64,000 bases of DNA from Oscheius tipulae (lineage: Eukaryota; Nematoda; Chromadorea; Rhabditida; Rhabditidae). The position numbers were made by a program, and so were the translations under genes. Shown piece by piece: positions 25,128 through 36,997 of this stretch. Under the pieces are notes generated by a model. That model made no database searches and had not been told where the DNA came from. It saw only the letters and a program-made list of their open reading frames with translations. Position 1 is the first letter of the stretch. Every line of letters begins with the position of its first letter. The DNA is taken from contig JASJZH010000004.1 in the NCBI GenBank assembly GCA_037178975.1, positions 7,006,001 to 7,070,000 of the forward strand. Direction: 5' to 3'.

Positions 25128-27857
25128 TTACACGAGACACCATGTGTGTCCTATTGTCTGCTGCACTTCGTCGACCCATCGTAGACGTTGTCTACCTCTC
25201 TGTCTTCGACTCTCGAAAGGGATCCATTCGGTCGTTATTTTGGTCCAACGGTTTGGTTCCATCTTTATCGTCTTCTCGGCCCAGCGAAGCTTCATCGCGA
25301 GTGCCTTTTTCCTCCAATCAGTCAGCTTCGTTCTTTCTCTGATCCTTTGGTTCCTCCATCTGTCGAGGGTGGTTATCCCGATCATTCTTCTCTCCATTCT
25401 TCTTTGGCAAACCTCGATGTAGTTCTTCTCAGCTTCTCTTAAAGACCAGCTTTCTGCTCCGTACAATGCTACCGGAGTGACGTAAGACTCGAACAGCTGC
25501 CTTCGCTTCGCCATTGGGAGTAGACGGCATGTTAGTAGACTGGTCACTTTGTTGAAAGCTCCAAACGCTTGACCCATCCGTCGTCTGATCTCATCGTAGT
25601 CGGAGAGTGGGATGGAGATTTGCGATCCGAGGAAGATGAACTTGTCCACAAAGTTGAGGCTGGAGCCGTTGACCATGAGTGGCGCCTTGTTTTGGATGTT
25701 TGACATAAGCACCGTCTTCTTTGTGTTGATCTCCAGTCCTACCGTTCTCATCGCATTGGTCAGTTTACACATCATCCTTTCCATTCCCGGACGGCTTCTG
25801 GAAAAGAGTACCAAGTCGTCCGCGTAGCCGAGAGTGGCTAGCTGTTGTCCATTGATTCTGATCCCTTCTACGTCCCAGTCGATCTTGTTGATGGCATGGC
25901 TTAGTGTTGCGTTGAAGAGCTTCGGGCTGAGAACATCACCTTGTCGCATTCCTCTTTTGACATCAACTGGAACACGGTTACCGTTGATCAGAATGAATGT
26001 GGAGCCAGATTCGTAGAGCCTTCTGAGCAGCAGGATGAGAGTGGAGTGCACACCCATTTCTGTGAGCGCATTCCAAGTGGATTGCCAGCTAATGGTGTCG
26101 AAAGCCTTCTTTGAGTCGATAAAGCCCAAACATAGTTTGAGGTTATGCTCTGTGCTTTTCTCGATGATCTGCTTGACGGAGTGCAGATTGTCAATCGTAG
26201 AATATCCCTTTCGAAAGCCGGTTTGCCATTCGTCCTCTTGGTCTGCCAGACATCGTTCCATTCTTCTCATTAGTACACGAGAGAGCACTTTAGCACAGGA
26301 TTGTAAGAGGCAAATGGGTCTGAAGTTCGCCGGGTCATCAGAATCTCCTGATTTGTGAAGAAGAGTGACAATAGCTTCTGTCAGTTTCTTGGGCACAGTT
26401 CCTCCGTCTACAAGGTGATTCAGGATGTTGCTGATTACTATTCCGGCTTCTTCTCTCGCATGGAACAGCATAGAAGGTGATATTCCGTCTGAACCAGAGG
26501 CTCCTGATCTTCTAAGTTGAGTGATGGCGTGAATGACCTCGTCCGGCTCAAAACGGGGAAGACCCTCAAAGTTCCTGACTTCTGATTGAGGGATAGGTCC
26601 CTGATCAGCGTATAAGTTGTCGAAGAAATCTTTGAATTTCTTGGCCGTGTCCCGTTGTGAGTAGTTATTGGTGTTGTTTCTCGCAGCCATCATCCTATTT
26701 CTGGTTGTGCGAATGGTCAGCGCTGCATCTTTCAAGCTTCTTCCTTGTTCAACGGCTCGTCGCAAAACTACTTCTTTCCTTGCCACTAGATCGTCTCTCA
26801 GAGCTCTCCTTGCTTGCTGAGTGAGAAGGGAGTAGGAGATTCTGCCGTTCGCCGAGTTATCGCCTCTTGCTAGCCGTCGTGATTGGAGGAGGATTTTCGT
26901 TGCAGCTGTAACCCGTGGTGGAAGAGTGTCGATTTGCATTGCCGTTCGGGCTGCAGTCTTCAGCTTACTCCGCAAGTTCTCGTATTGCTTCTCCACATTG
27001 TGATTGTCTCCGAGAACTATAGTGCTTCTTTCCAACTGCAAATTCCTTTTGAAAAGAGATGGAATCAATCGCAAATTGGCTTTTCGAGAGTGCAATCTCC
27101 TGTCCTTCTTTGCGATTTTGTTCCAGAATTGCATCCTGATCATGCGATGGTCCGAATTGTAGTCAAGTCTGTTGAGAATCGAGATGTCTTTTACTGACAG
27201 GGATCTTCTTCCAGCTATGAAGTCGATTTGGTTGTGAGTGGCTCCGTTTGGGCTCCTCCATGTCCACAGCCTCTTAGATCGCTTTTCGAATACAGTACTC
27301 CAGAGACGTAGATTGTGGGCTCGGCATAGTTCAACGAGGGCTTTCCCACGGTCGTTTCCTTGCTGCAGCGTAGCCATTCCCACAACGTCCTTGTTCGAAT
27401 CGTCCTGGCTGACTTTTGCGTTGAAGTCTCCGAGAAGGATTGGAGTGTGTCCTCTTGGAGTACGCGTCAGCATGTTGTCGAGTGTGGCTAGAAACTCATC
27501 GTATTCTTCCTCTGTAGATGCGGATGTTGGTCCGTAGCCTGCTACCATGTAGATCTTCTCGTGTGGCAGGGACAAAGTTGCACATCTGGCAGAGTGAGGA
27601 TTGAATACAGCTTCGTTGGCGTACTGTTCTCGAACCAGGAACCCCACTCCATGCTGCGAAATCTGCGAGTGTCCACTCCAGAAAAGGACATCTTTTGATT
27701 CCAGGTACTCAGCGCTCCCTTTCCCTCGAAGCCGCAGTTCGTTGAGAGCTATGACATCCCATTTTACAGTTTTCAATGCTTCCTGCAGTTCCACTTGACG
27801 TGTATTTCCCAGGAGTGAGCGGACATTGAACGTGGCACAGTCGAACGTAGCTGTCAT
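25128..27857 (-). CDS. LINE endonuclease / reverse transcriptase, RTE clade
   Basis: A 909-codon frame from ATG 27857. The N-terminal 230 residues form an exonuclease-endonuclease-phosphatase domain: FNVRSL near residue 9, a catalytic Glu in LNELR near 40, YGP near 108, GDFNAKV near 143, QIDFIAG near 212 and the NSDHRM terminal motif near 236. The reverse transcriptase follows (about 430-720), with PANFRPICLL, FIDSKKAF, GMRQGDVLSPKLF and the catalytic LGYADDLVLFS. The C-terminal part (WTK.TTEWIPFESRRQRGRQRLRW) is typical of RTE and CFDP2-like proteins. The family copies its RNA into nuclear DNA by target-primed reverse transcription. Oddity: the protein stops only a few residues after GRQRLRWVDEV, whereas RTE relatives usually continue for another 20-25 residues with a W-rich tail, so this copy may be 3'-truncated. 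Many open frames on the opposite strand here are shadows. Confidence 0.9.
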   Translation of the reverse strand: MTATFDCATFNVRSLLGNTRQVELQEALKTVKWDVIALNELRLRGKGSAEYLESKDVLFWSGHSQISQHGVGFLVREQYANEAVFNPHSARCATLSLPHEKIYMVAGYGPTSASTEEEYDEFLATLDNMLTRTPRGHTPILLGDFNAKVSQDDSNKDVVGMATLQQGNDRGKALVELCRAHNLRLWSTVFEKRSKRLWTWRSPNGATHNQIDFIAGRRSLSVKDISILNRLDYNSDHRMIRMQFWNKIAKKDRRLHSRKANLRLIPSLFKRNLQLERSTIVLGDNHNVEKQYENLRSKLKTAARTAMQIDTLPPRVTAATKILLQSRRLARGDNSANGRISYSLLTQQARRALRDDLVARKEVVLRRAVEQGRSLKDAALTIRTTRNRMMAARNNTNNYSQRDTAKKFKDFFDNLYADQGPIPQSEVRNFEGLPRFEPDEVIHAITQLRRSGASGSDGISPSMLFHAREEAGIVISNILNHLVDGGTVPKKLTEAIVTLLHKSGDSDDPANFRPICLLQSCAKVLSRVLMRRMERCLADQEDEWQTGFRKGYSTIDNLHSVKQIIEKSTEHNLKLCLGFIDSKKAFDTISWQSTWNALTEMGVHSTLILLLRRLYESGSTFILINGNRVPVDVKRGMRQGDVLSPKLFNATLSHAINKIDWDVEGIRINGQQLATLGYADDLVLFSRSRPGMERMMCKLTNAMRTVGLEINTKKTVLMSNIQNKAPLMVNGSSLNFVDKFIFLGSQISIPLSDYDEIRRRMGQAFGAFNKVTSLLTCRLLPMAKRRQLFESYVTPVALYGAESWSLREAEKNYIEVCQRRMERRMIGITTLDRWRNQRIRERTKLTDWRKKALAMKLRWAEKTIKMEPNRWTKITTEWIPFESRRQRGRQRLRWVDEVQQTIGHTWCLV

Positions 27858-28020
27858 GGTGCACTTCAGATTGTATGGGCGGGGTATTGCCTGTATTGCC
27901 CAGGTATTCTTCAGACGGATCCTCTGCTTTCTTCTTCCAGTAGCGGTTGGCGAGTGGACCGGCGGCCTTGCTATTGGTGTCGCCTCTTGTTTCTTGGTAG
28001 CTCGTTTTCGTCTTGGTAGA
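25128..28020 (-). mobile_element. RTE-like non-LTR retrotransposon (LINE)
   Basis: A long uninterrupted pol frame (25128-27857) encodes an apurinic-type endonuclease and a reverse transcriptase. Upstream, to about 28020, a second minus-strand frame (offset, with KTSYQETRGDTNSKAAG and KKKAEDPSEEYLGN) overlaps the start of pol, as the short ORF1 of RTE elements does. I see no poly(A), no clear tandem 3' tail and no target-site duplication, so both outer borders are uncertain. No frame is broken, suggesting a recent insertion. Confidence 0.8.
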
Positions 28021-28437
28021 GCGGATCCGGAACAACCTTCTACTAATCAAAGAAAACAAAAGATGGTAAGGGTAAATATAACTGCAGCTAATAGTTCTGT
28101 CACTTTCTTTGGTTTCCTTTCGGGACTCTGGTGGTAACTGGTTCGCACCTATGGACAATGAGGATTAGCAGAGCAAGCAAGTAGTAATAGATGTGACTAC
28201 AAAAAGACCCGATTTGGCAGTACCTTTATTTTTAGAGACAGGTCCTTGTTCTGTCATGAACTGTCAATTTTCATTTCAGTTAACCTTCTAAACAGGCTCC
28301 TGGGTCAAGAAGATCATTCTTTCCTGTAATCTCTTTTCCATGACGGACTACCTCTTTTCTATTCTCCTTCATTAAATGAAAACTAGAACAGATTGGAAAC
28401 AATTGAAGAGTAACTAATAACCCATTGTTGTGATTGA
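28021..28437. other. Intergenic between LINE and mucin-like gene
   Basis: About 400 bases with no gene of their own. They may include the 5' untranslated part of the LINE on one side and the 3' untranslated part of the mucin-like gene on the other. No terminal repeats were seen. Confidence 0.5.
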
Positions 28438-29871
28438 TTACATTGTGGTCACCGATGATGTGGTTGTGCCAGCCGTTGTCGTACCTTCTTGGACCTCGCT
28501 GACACTTACTGTAGAACTAGAGCCAGACGCCAACGTGGTTCCGAATGCTGTCGATCCGCCATTAGAAGGAGACGTAGTGCTTTCAAAAGAGCCGATTGTA
28601 GTACTGGAAGCCCTGACTGTTCCTCCTCCGAGAGTTCCTCCAAGAATTGTAGATGCTAAAGTTGTGCTTCCAGCAGAAGTTGTGGCTTCCGTTGCATTGG
28701 AATTAACACCAGCTGCAGTGGCAATGATAGTTGAGCCTGTAGTTGTGACTGAAGACGCGGTTGTTGTCTCAATAATCGACATGGTCGATGAAGTGACGTC
28801 TGGAAGATCCGTAGAGACATTGACAGATGACACAGTGGTAGAAGAATCACTTCCGTTGAGGACATTCGATGGTGTAGTGAAGGAAAGAGACACATCAACT
28901 ATGGTCAGAGTGGTGTGAAGAGTCGGGAACTCTAGCTCACTGGCATTCGTTCCTGCACCAGATGGAGTGGTAGTCAAGCCTCCCAAAGGTTGAACTACAG
29001 CCAGAGTAGGGTTTGTCGGAGCACCCATATCGCTGGCTGGAGTAGCTGAACTTCCGTTCTGTGATGGTGACACTGTAGCAAAAAAATCAATTCCTGGTGC
29101 AGCAGCAGGAGTAGCTTGGCCCGGGACCAACGTGTTGACTTCCACCAAGAAGTTGGTCAAATCTAAAACATCTGAAAAAGAACCCATAAAACTTACTAGA
29201 TCGATTGAAAAAGGCAGCAACTTCTGGAGACATCGTAGTAGTCGCGTTCTGAAAACAGTTCCTAAGAAACCGTATAGGGAATCTCTTACAGATCCGTTCA
29301 AGTGAGCCAAGTAATCTGGAAGAGCCGATTGAATTGCCGTCTTCAAAGAGTTGGCCATGGCCGGGTCCACATCAGTTACTGTAACGAGTCAGAATCACAA
29401 ATAGAGATTTACTTGGGTTTTGAAAAACACATTAAGTATCTTTTTATGAACTCTTGATACTGAGCAAATAAGCTACTCCGAAAAACGGTTCCGGACATAT
29501 CAAAAGAACTGTAAATGCTTTGCACATCGAGATTGAAAACTGTTTTCCTTGTTCGCACTCAAATAGAAACTTATCGTGCAAATTATCTATTAACAAACGA
29601 ATGGATTAGAATAGTTTGATAGGTAGTGTATTCTTGGAACTCAAACTAGAAAGATGTAAGACGACACTGAGAAGCTGAATTGAAAGGAATTTGTCTACTG
29701 TTTCTTGTTATTCCCTTAGTTTTAAAAACTTTCCCATGAGAGAAACTCACAGTTGTTGATGCTGTCCAGGTTGGTAATATGACTTCCATCATAGGTTAGA
29801 CTGATGTTGTGGAGGTAATTTGTCGGGAGGGCCGATACCAGCGGCAATAGTAGAGCAACTAGTACAAACAT
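28438..29871 (-). CDS. Secreted Ser/Thr-rich mucin-like protein
   Basis: Exon 1 (29751-29871) encodes a signal peptide, MFVLVALLLPLVSA, and a short N-terminal region. Exons 2-4 (29290-29378, 29197-29248, 28438-29171) join in frame with short introns. The mature protein is about 340 residues. After an N-terminal 110 residues with several N-glycosylation sequons, it becomes almost entirely Ser, Thr, Val, Gly and Ala, with many TTT, SST and GST runs ending TTSSVTTM. Such sequence is normally heavily O-glycosylated and extracellular, for example in cuticle surface coat or gut lining. No anchor or lectin domain is seen. Biased codon use leaves a 162-codon frame open on the opposite strand (28430-28918); I regard it as a by-product. 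The function is unknown. Confidence 0.8.
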
Positions 29872-31310
29872 TGGAAGTAACTGGCAGTAACTCGAAACAG
29901 TCTATTTATATTTGTGGCGAGGGCAACCCGCCCAGTGGCACAAATGAATAGACTACCAAGAGAGCTATGTCAACTTTACCTTGCCAAGGACGCAGTTACT
30001 CTCGGATGGTGTTCCTTTTGCTTGAAAGGAACGGACAAAGAGGAGGGATTTGTTTGAGAATCCACTGGGAGCACTATGTTCGTGCACTTGAAAAGTCCTT
30101 TTTGCGGATTGCAGAAAAGGTTTAAAGTTTAGTCTCTCTAGTCTTCTAGTTTCTGAAATCACTTTAGTGTACGCTATCGTTCTCTCCGCCTGATTAGGAG
30201 AATACTTTTTCGAAAAACACCTAAAGCTGAGCCGCTTCATTCATCGCAGAACGCTGGATCAAAAGATGCTGAAAGACGATTAACTGTCATAGAAAGACAA
30301 CAAAACAGCTGGATGAGTACGGCTTTAAGGTGGACTTTGTTCGGTGGAGTGCAGAAGAAGGAACAGCTTAGTCAGTGGATAACTGGATTGTAGTCCAAAG
30401 TGTTAGCATCATGTTTTCAGAGATAGATTAGTGTAAAGCCTTACGAGCGGGAACTAAAACTGTTGGATTGACAAATTAATCGTGATACCCATTCTAAAAG
30501 CTTAGTACTTCGACTGTAAACCTCGCGAGGCTGCCTTAGTGGCAAGAACCTCGTCGTTTCCAACTCATATGATCTCGACTAGTGTCTGATTCTCGTACCC
30601 GTACCAAGTCTTCTCATAAAACACATGACGCCCTGGACGGAACCCTCTTTCCCAACAGGGATTACCCCCCTTGTGATCGGAATTTCCGACTACTTTTCCT
30701 TATCACCAGGGTAATATCTTCAAAGCCAAGGTTGTGTTCAGTCCCTTCGGCGAAATACACTAATACGGCTTTGAAGATAGTAGTTTTCTGGAGGGAAAAG
30801 ACCGACTAGTACCTTCCCGTGGTGCACTCTGGGTACCTCCTTGGAGATGGCAGACACTGTGAAAGCCGTCTTCTTTCTCGACAGTTATTACAACAATCCT
30901 TCCCAAGTGTTTGTTTCAGATGTCTCTAGCAATTTGCCTAGATAGAATATCGCTGTGAACTAGAAAAAATGATGGACAGTCTCGAATTGCTCACTGATCA
31001 TTCGATGTTCACCTCACACCTCTCTCTCTCCTTTCTCTTGTTACTACCTCGGCGCGTGTACTACCAGCAATATTTACCTCTGATTTTGTCAGAGTAAACT
31101 TTCACGTTCAAGCGCAAACGATAGGCTCGCGCCTGGATCAAGTTACAGAGAATTCACATAGGAACACAGCTAACAACCAAATGACTTTGGATTAAGTACA
31201 GAAACCTTGACAAGAGAGCTTTTATTTTTTAATCGCAGAGCTCTACAAACGAGAAGTGTTCACCAAACCTGTTGAGAGAAGGGCAACAAGCCAGAGTTCA
31301 ATCTACTTTT
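29872..31310. other. Intergenic, no gene seen
   Basis: Only a 91-codon minus frame (29965-30240) has a real ATG. It lacks a signal peptide or domain and is not called. No repeats or RNA genes were recognised. Confidence 0.55.
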
Positions 31311-31679
31311 TTAATCACGACCGACGAATCGTTTGTCCAGAAGAGCCCCGTAGCGGGAGAGGGCTGCCAGGGTGTTTACGTTCTGCATGTTGTAGCTCCT
31401 AAAACGAGACATTTTTATACATAAATCCGAGAAGATACTTTGAAAGCAGCAAAGGATCTACTGGGACGGATCAGAGCTGACTTTCGTTTAGTGGGATTAT
31501 CAATTATATCACTAGGAACTGCAGACTAATGTACTGGTAACTTCTAAAGCCACAAACCTGAGGAACTCCCTATCGTTGATGGGTCTGGGTCTAGCTCCTT
31601 GGAAGTTGAACAGGACCGGTGCGTTGTATGCGTTGATGGCCAGAATGAAAGCCAGGAAGGCGATCAACAGCTTGAACAT
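31311..31679 (-). CDS. Small secreted precursor, possible neuropeptide-like protein
   Basis: Two exons (31558-31679 and 31311-31398) encode about 69 residues: a signal peptide MFKLLIAFLAFILAINA, a linker (YNAPVLFNFQGARPRPINDR), then SYNMQNVNTLAALSRYGALL followed by a dibasic DKR and FVGRD before TAA. Signal peptide, small size and a dibasic site near a conserved-looking peptide match the plan of neuropeptide-like precursors, which are cleaved in secretory vesicles by proprotein convertases. No C-terminal Gly amide donor precedes the KR, and I do not match the peptide to a named family, so this is inference. A possible upstream in-frame ATG at 31736 would add a poorly conserved leader; the second ATG gives the better signal peptide. 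Confidence 0.6.
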
Positions 31680-34600
31680 CTCTGAGACTATCCTTGAAAC
31701 CATGAAAATAAAAAGAGGAAGAGAGATAGTGTGCAAGAAATAGAGTGCTATAGCCTAGTTACCAACCTTTGTTTACCCCCGAAACTTCCCACAGTTCCCA
31801 TCAACAACGCTACGATTCTGGGTTCTAATTATGCTTCTCTTTGCAAAAAAGAGAACGTCAAATAAAAAAGACCCTTAAGTGATCAACTGAAAGGCCTTAT
31901 ATACTGGCTAAGTGGGCTCGAAATCCTCTCTGGGGCGGAGTGATCCTGTCCAACGTCACAAAGGGCACGACGTTGCGATGTTCTCGGTCTATCCTTTGGT
32001 CTTGGGCCGAGTTTCAATACAGAATCGAAGAGATTCCTCGGTTAGCAGAAGAGAAGAGGAACTTGTTCGAGTAAATTGGGTGTTTCGGTGGAGAAAAGGA
32101 AGGTTGTTGATCGCCTTGTAGATCGTCGCTCCAATAGCTAATTACAGATTGTAGAGACGTCAGGCCATGTGGTAAACTTTTTTCAAGCGAAGATGGACAA
32201 ACTTCCTCGTTAAGTTTATGTCAGTTGATGCGGATAGACATCTTTGGATTGTTTTTGCCATCGAGACGAGCCTACAGTAGCTATGGAAAAGATGAAAGAC
32301 ATAGGAGTCGGAAAATGACAGACCTGGAGCAAAGTGTTCCTCCGAAAGTCTGGAACATAGCTCATTGCTATGTTCATTAGACTGACGTGCAGCTGTTCCT
32401 GTTTCTGGTCATTAGTATGGGACAGACACCGAATTCCATGACTCAACTTCTTGCTGCCAATAACTTCTGTTAAAAACTAGCCGAGGAACAGGTTTGATGG
32501 GATTACGTGACGGAAAAGAGTACAATTTGCAAGAAAACGGATAAATTAGAGGACAAAAACCTCCAGACGCAACCCTGGATCAGAATTCTAGTGTTCTTCT
32601 CGAGGCTTTGAACTTCTCGATGGGTAGAAAGTACAATCTGTTCAGCTGACCCAACTGACCCTGGGATACGAAAAACAAGGTATCTCTGAGATTTTCCCAC
32701 ACACAGCTACGTCTACCAGGATAACATCGCGTCAATGAGATATTTATTTGGGCACATTAACCGCCTACGAGATAGACAAGGGAAGACCTTGATGAGAGAG
32801 GGGTAAAACAGGGTTATATTGATTACACATATTTGTCATATGCGGCTTTGAGGAACGGAGTGGGGGCTGAAATGGAAAAGATGTTTAGGGGTTTTCAAAG
32901 CTGTAAGTAGGTTTCCGAATAAGAAAGAATTTCAAGTCAAGGCTATCTATTCATCTATAGTGTCACCGTGCTTCCCACAGCAAAGCGATTTGTGGTGTTG
33001 GGAATCTCAGAAAAGACACAGGCTGCTGATCCGAAAGAGAAACATAAAGAATGAGTCAAAGGTAAAGTTTTATAGTAAGGGATATACTAGTGCTGAACAC
33101 AAGTTCAAGTCAGACACGGCTGAACACCCACATTTCCGGACAGGCCACTGGGTGATCTAGAAGAACCTTTGAGGTGAGAAGTAAAAGATTCCAAGGAAGT
33201 GGGGGTGGCCTGGACTGGGTTCAAGTCAAACTAGTAATGAGTCAGCAAAGTCAAGTGGAGTCAAATGCTTTAGTGCTACGGTAGTTAAGCAAATCCAAAA
33301 AAAGACTGATCAGGTTAGCGGGAACCAAGGTCTTACTGTATCTTAATGACGAATGATTAGTCTGAATGTCAAAACTACCACCCACAACAAAAAAAGCACC
33401 TGTTTCCGGAAAATATATCTGCCAAAAATAATTTGAAAGAAATGTGACTGGAGAATGAAGAAAAATCTTTTCAAGCTACTGCTCTATTGCTCAGGAAGTT
33501 ATAGCCTATGCACATACTATGCCACTGGAGAGAGTGCACAGACGCATTATAGTAATGAACTTCATTCGAGTCGTATGACCCAAATAGACACTGCCTATTC
33601 TTAAGATGTTGGAGGAGGATGTTGATTAAATGCATGTGTTCATTGTCGAGTTGCAGGGAAAGGGCAAAGATGCAACATTTTGTGCCCGACTGTGTAATTT
33701 GGCCTATGTACAACCTGCGGAACAATGAATGGGTCTTTCGGTCTCATTAACTTTCAAAAGGCTTGTGGTATCTCAAAAAGTTAAACGCTCTGACTCTCAT
33801 TAGGTGTTTTTCGATCCGAGGAGACCAACTGGAATAAAAGTTACCGCATGCTACTAAGAGAGCACACACGGGGTGACGTTTGGTCATGTTTGGGGGGTTC
33901 AGGTTGCAGAAGTCGATGCAGGTTGAAAAGCTGTGTGTGCCAGGGAGAACAGGATACCGTCAAAAAGTTGACCTCCACTGAATACCAGCTGTTTTTTTTC
34001 CGAATGGTCAATGATGTCGGAAATTGACCGAAGAAAAACTCGGAGACGAGTCTGTGGGAATTGTATTCGAAAATAGAGTTACCAAACGTTGAAAATTCCT
34101 AATTTATGGTGTTTTTGTGTACTAGGAGAACAACTAGATTGTCAAAAACTCCGAGGGAATACCAAACCGGATTCGGACAGTACGAGACTTTACTTCTGAA
34201 GACCGAACTGGTCAAAAATAATAATGGCCCATCTTGACTAGACAAGCCTTTTCTCCAATCAAGTAGAACCTGGTTGTTATGAATCCAAGGGATTTGCAGT
34301 TAGTTCTGATCCCATGACCCAACATCTCTCGTTGTCAGAAACCCAATTCGCTTGAAGTCACTCTACCCACTGTATAGCCGCATTTGATCTTAATTGAACA
34401 CAGCAAACGGCCTCACGTTTACCTATTCTTTTCAGTACCACTTATCAAATCTGTTTCCAATCATAACGATCGAATTAAAAAGTGTTGGCACCAATTACGT
34501 TATTTATACTCAACACTTCAGTGCTGACAATTTGATCCCGATTTCCTTTCTTGTGTAGATTTCTTCAATCTTTGGCTCACGTGAAATACAACTGATGAGC

Positions 34601-35366
34601 CTCTGTCTGGCTAAGTCTGGGAATTGTTAGTATTCAAAAGCTCTTTCGTGTAAAATGAACACTTTTGATTGAGGGAGGAAGTTACAGTTTTAGTCCTATT
34701 TTTCTGGTTTTGAAACTTCCTGCTCTTATTGCAAATATTCAAAACAATTGTCTAGAGATTTCGCTCGAAAGAAACTGCGAGACATTTGTTTGCATGTTAG
34801 AAACAAAAACCAGACGGCTGTTTTGTACACATCCAAATTGACCTTCCAGACGTAATCCCGCAAATTTGATCGACGTCGGCAGGCGTCAACACTTTTTTGT
34901 CCCCTTTCAGGTTAAAGTGAGGTAGGATCTTCGACTCCCCTTTGTCTCTTCCAGATATCCAAGATATCCTCAAGATCGCAGACGTACTCATACCACTTTG
35001 GCTAAATTTCTATCGTCTATACAAAATTTTTGTCGCCTTTCTGCGTCAAACTCCCCTCCACAACTGCTCTTTGTCTTTTGGTCTTTAACCTGATTCATCT
35101 TTCCTCCTGGCATCATGAAACGGTAATCGGGCTCAAATTGCCCCTGAGTGTTATTTCCGAGTCCATAATTTAATACGGCATTTTGTCCTCTTGTTCTGAT
35201 CAGGAGAAGGATGAGTTCGTGAGAAGCCAGACTCGAGACCTACGCCGTTCCGAACTGTTTTATCTCCCCGAGCTTGAAAAACTACAATTTCCCCCTAATT
35301 GATATTTTTTTTCTGACTAATACACGCACGACGACGTTGAGCTATTTTCAGAGACAGTTTCGAAAC
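31680..35366. other. Intergenic, no gene seen
   Basis: Nearly 3.7 kb with only short open frames (84 codons or fewer). None carries a signal peptide or domain, and no exon chain with consistent phase could be built. No strong repeats were noticed. Confidence 0.55.
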
Positions 35367-36997
35367 ATGACGACTATGACTCCCGATCCGTGTCTTTCGG
35401 CTGCAGAGTTAGCGGATTCCCCTCTCCATCGTCTGGTGCTCTCCTTCAAAATTTTCACCTGCTTCTGTGGTCTGGCCGGAGATATTTGGATCTGGAAGTA
35501 TGAGGTAAGACTAACTTTTGCACCGCGAAACAATAATTTTTTGAGAGAATAAGAATGCTAGTACACAGTCACCCGTGGCGTCTCGGTCTGTGCTGATTCT
35601 TGTGGCAAGTGGATAGGATTTAGCGCTGTCTCTAGGACGATACCTAAGAGCTTGCCTTGCTAGACAATTTTTTGGGAGTTATGCAGTCGAATTGCGAAGA
35701 CAAGTATCGTATTCTTGCATGTTTGCTCTCTGCTATTTTGTACCGTGTCAATGGCCTCCAATCTCGTCATCGAACACGAAGAAGTGTGAACTTCATATCA
35801 AGATTCCTAATTGCTCCAGGCTTACAGTCATTACGAGCCGGTTCAATAGTGAATAGACGTCTTCGCACAAAAAAGTAGTACTAATTTTGTGAACATGCTG
35901 ATATAATTGCTAAATTTTGAGTTATATCTAAAGAAAAAACTTCAGGGAACAAGATGGTTGGCTCACCCAAATGCACGCATCATCTACATGTTGCACCTTT
36001 TCTGGGCCACTTTTGTTGCCGTCACTTACGCCATCCCTATGATTTTCGATCTCTTCAGGTAACTTTGAATAGGAAGTACCAAACAAGCCATTTAGATTCC
36101 TCACTCCGCGAGCTGACAACTGCGAGTACTTGGTCCCAGTCTTTGTCAGTTTCTGGATCAGGTTCGTCCCAGCCTACGCCATCAACGCACAGTCTTTTGC
36201 AATGTGTGCCCTTGCAATTGAACGGACAATCGCCTCGGTTTTACTCAAATGGTATGAGAAACAGGATAAAGCTATTCTGGGAACTGTTCTCTGTGTACTG
36301 GCAGTAAGCTTAGAATTTTGGAGAGTGGTACGAGGAAGTTCAGATAGTACTACCTCTCATCCAACTCTACGTCCTGATCATCTATCCAAACACTTGGGTC
36401 GGAAAAGTTGTATCGACTTCGATTCTGACTGCCGACAATACCAACTCGTACAATGTAATTTATTCAGTAATACTCAACTAATACATTTTCAGATCCATCT
36501 CCGAATCCAGCAAGTCATGGAGTCCACTACCATGTTCTGCTTCGTGTTCACATTCGTCTTGAACAAGTTCCAGTCGCGGAAAGTCAAAGTCTCAATGGCA
36601 AACATGAACACATTGAGCCTACGCTACCAGGTACTGTCAATCTCTTTCCTACAAGACCTCATTTCAGATAAAGGAGACATCAAAGGTGGTCAACTCCTTG
36701 CTTCCATGTTTCTGCGTTCATTTCTCCATCTTCTTCGCCCCGCCAATTGTACTCTCGTGGAGACGAAATGTATATCCGAGATTTATGTTTGAGCCAAAAC
36801 AGTTTCAGATGTTACCGGCACTTAGCGCTGTTGACAACTACCGATGGATTGAAGTTACTTCCGAGTTTCAGCTCTACTCCCTTTTTATGCCTCTGATTAT
36901 ATGGTTGTTGAGAAGACACGAGAGAAGGAAGTCGGTCGTCAACAGTCACAAGGGAATCGACAACCATTTCGACCAATTTAATACTTGGATTGCCTAG
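35367..36997 (+). CDS. Sre-like nematode chemoreceptor (7TM)
   Basis: Seven exons join in frame: 35367-35504, 35946-36058, 36096-36303, 36344-36454, 36493-36630, 36668-36769 and 36809-36997. Introns are 34-43 bp except the first (441 bp). The protein has about 335 residues and several hydrophobic segments, including IIYMLHLFWATFVAVTYAIP, IVLPLIQLYVLIIYP and a loop with LAIERTIASVL. The motif NTLSLRYQIKE lies before TM6, where Sre receptors carry LS.RYQ..EN; the E remains but the N is replaced. The C-terminal segment LYSLFMPLIIWLLRRHE fits TM7. Sre receptors sit in sensory cilia and detect chemicals through G proteins. No strong ATG alternative exists; the start directly follows a TTTTCAG-like signal, suggesting trans-splicing (inference). 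A second Sre-like gene lies at 50.5-52.3 kb on the other strand. Confidence 0.8.

Noticed and set aside
25128..27798. Many plus-strand frames inside the LINE (for example 26035-26358 and 26883-27197)
   Set aside because: They mirror the minus-strand pol frame and carry no domain of their own.
29965..30240. 91-codon minus frame with a real ATG
   Set aside because: Basic composition without signal peptide, domain or exon partners; not enough to call.
34797..34991. 64-codon minus frame
   Set aside because: Short, with no domain and no splice context in an empty region.
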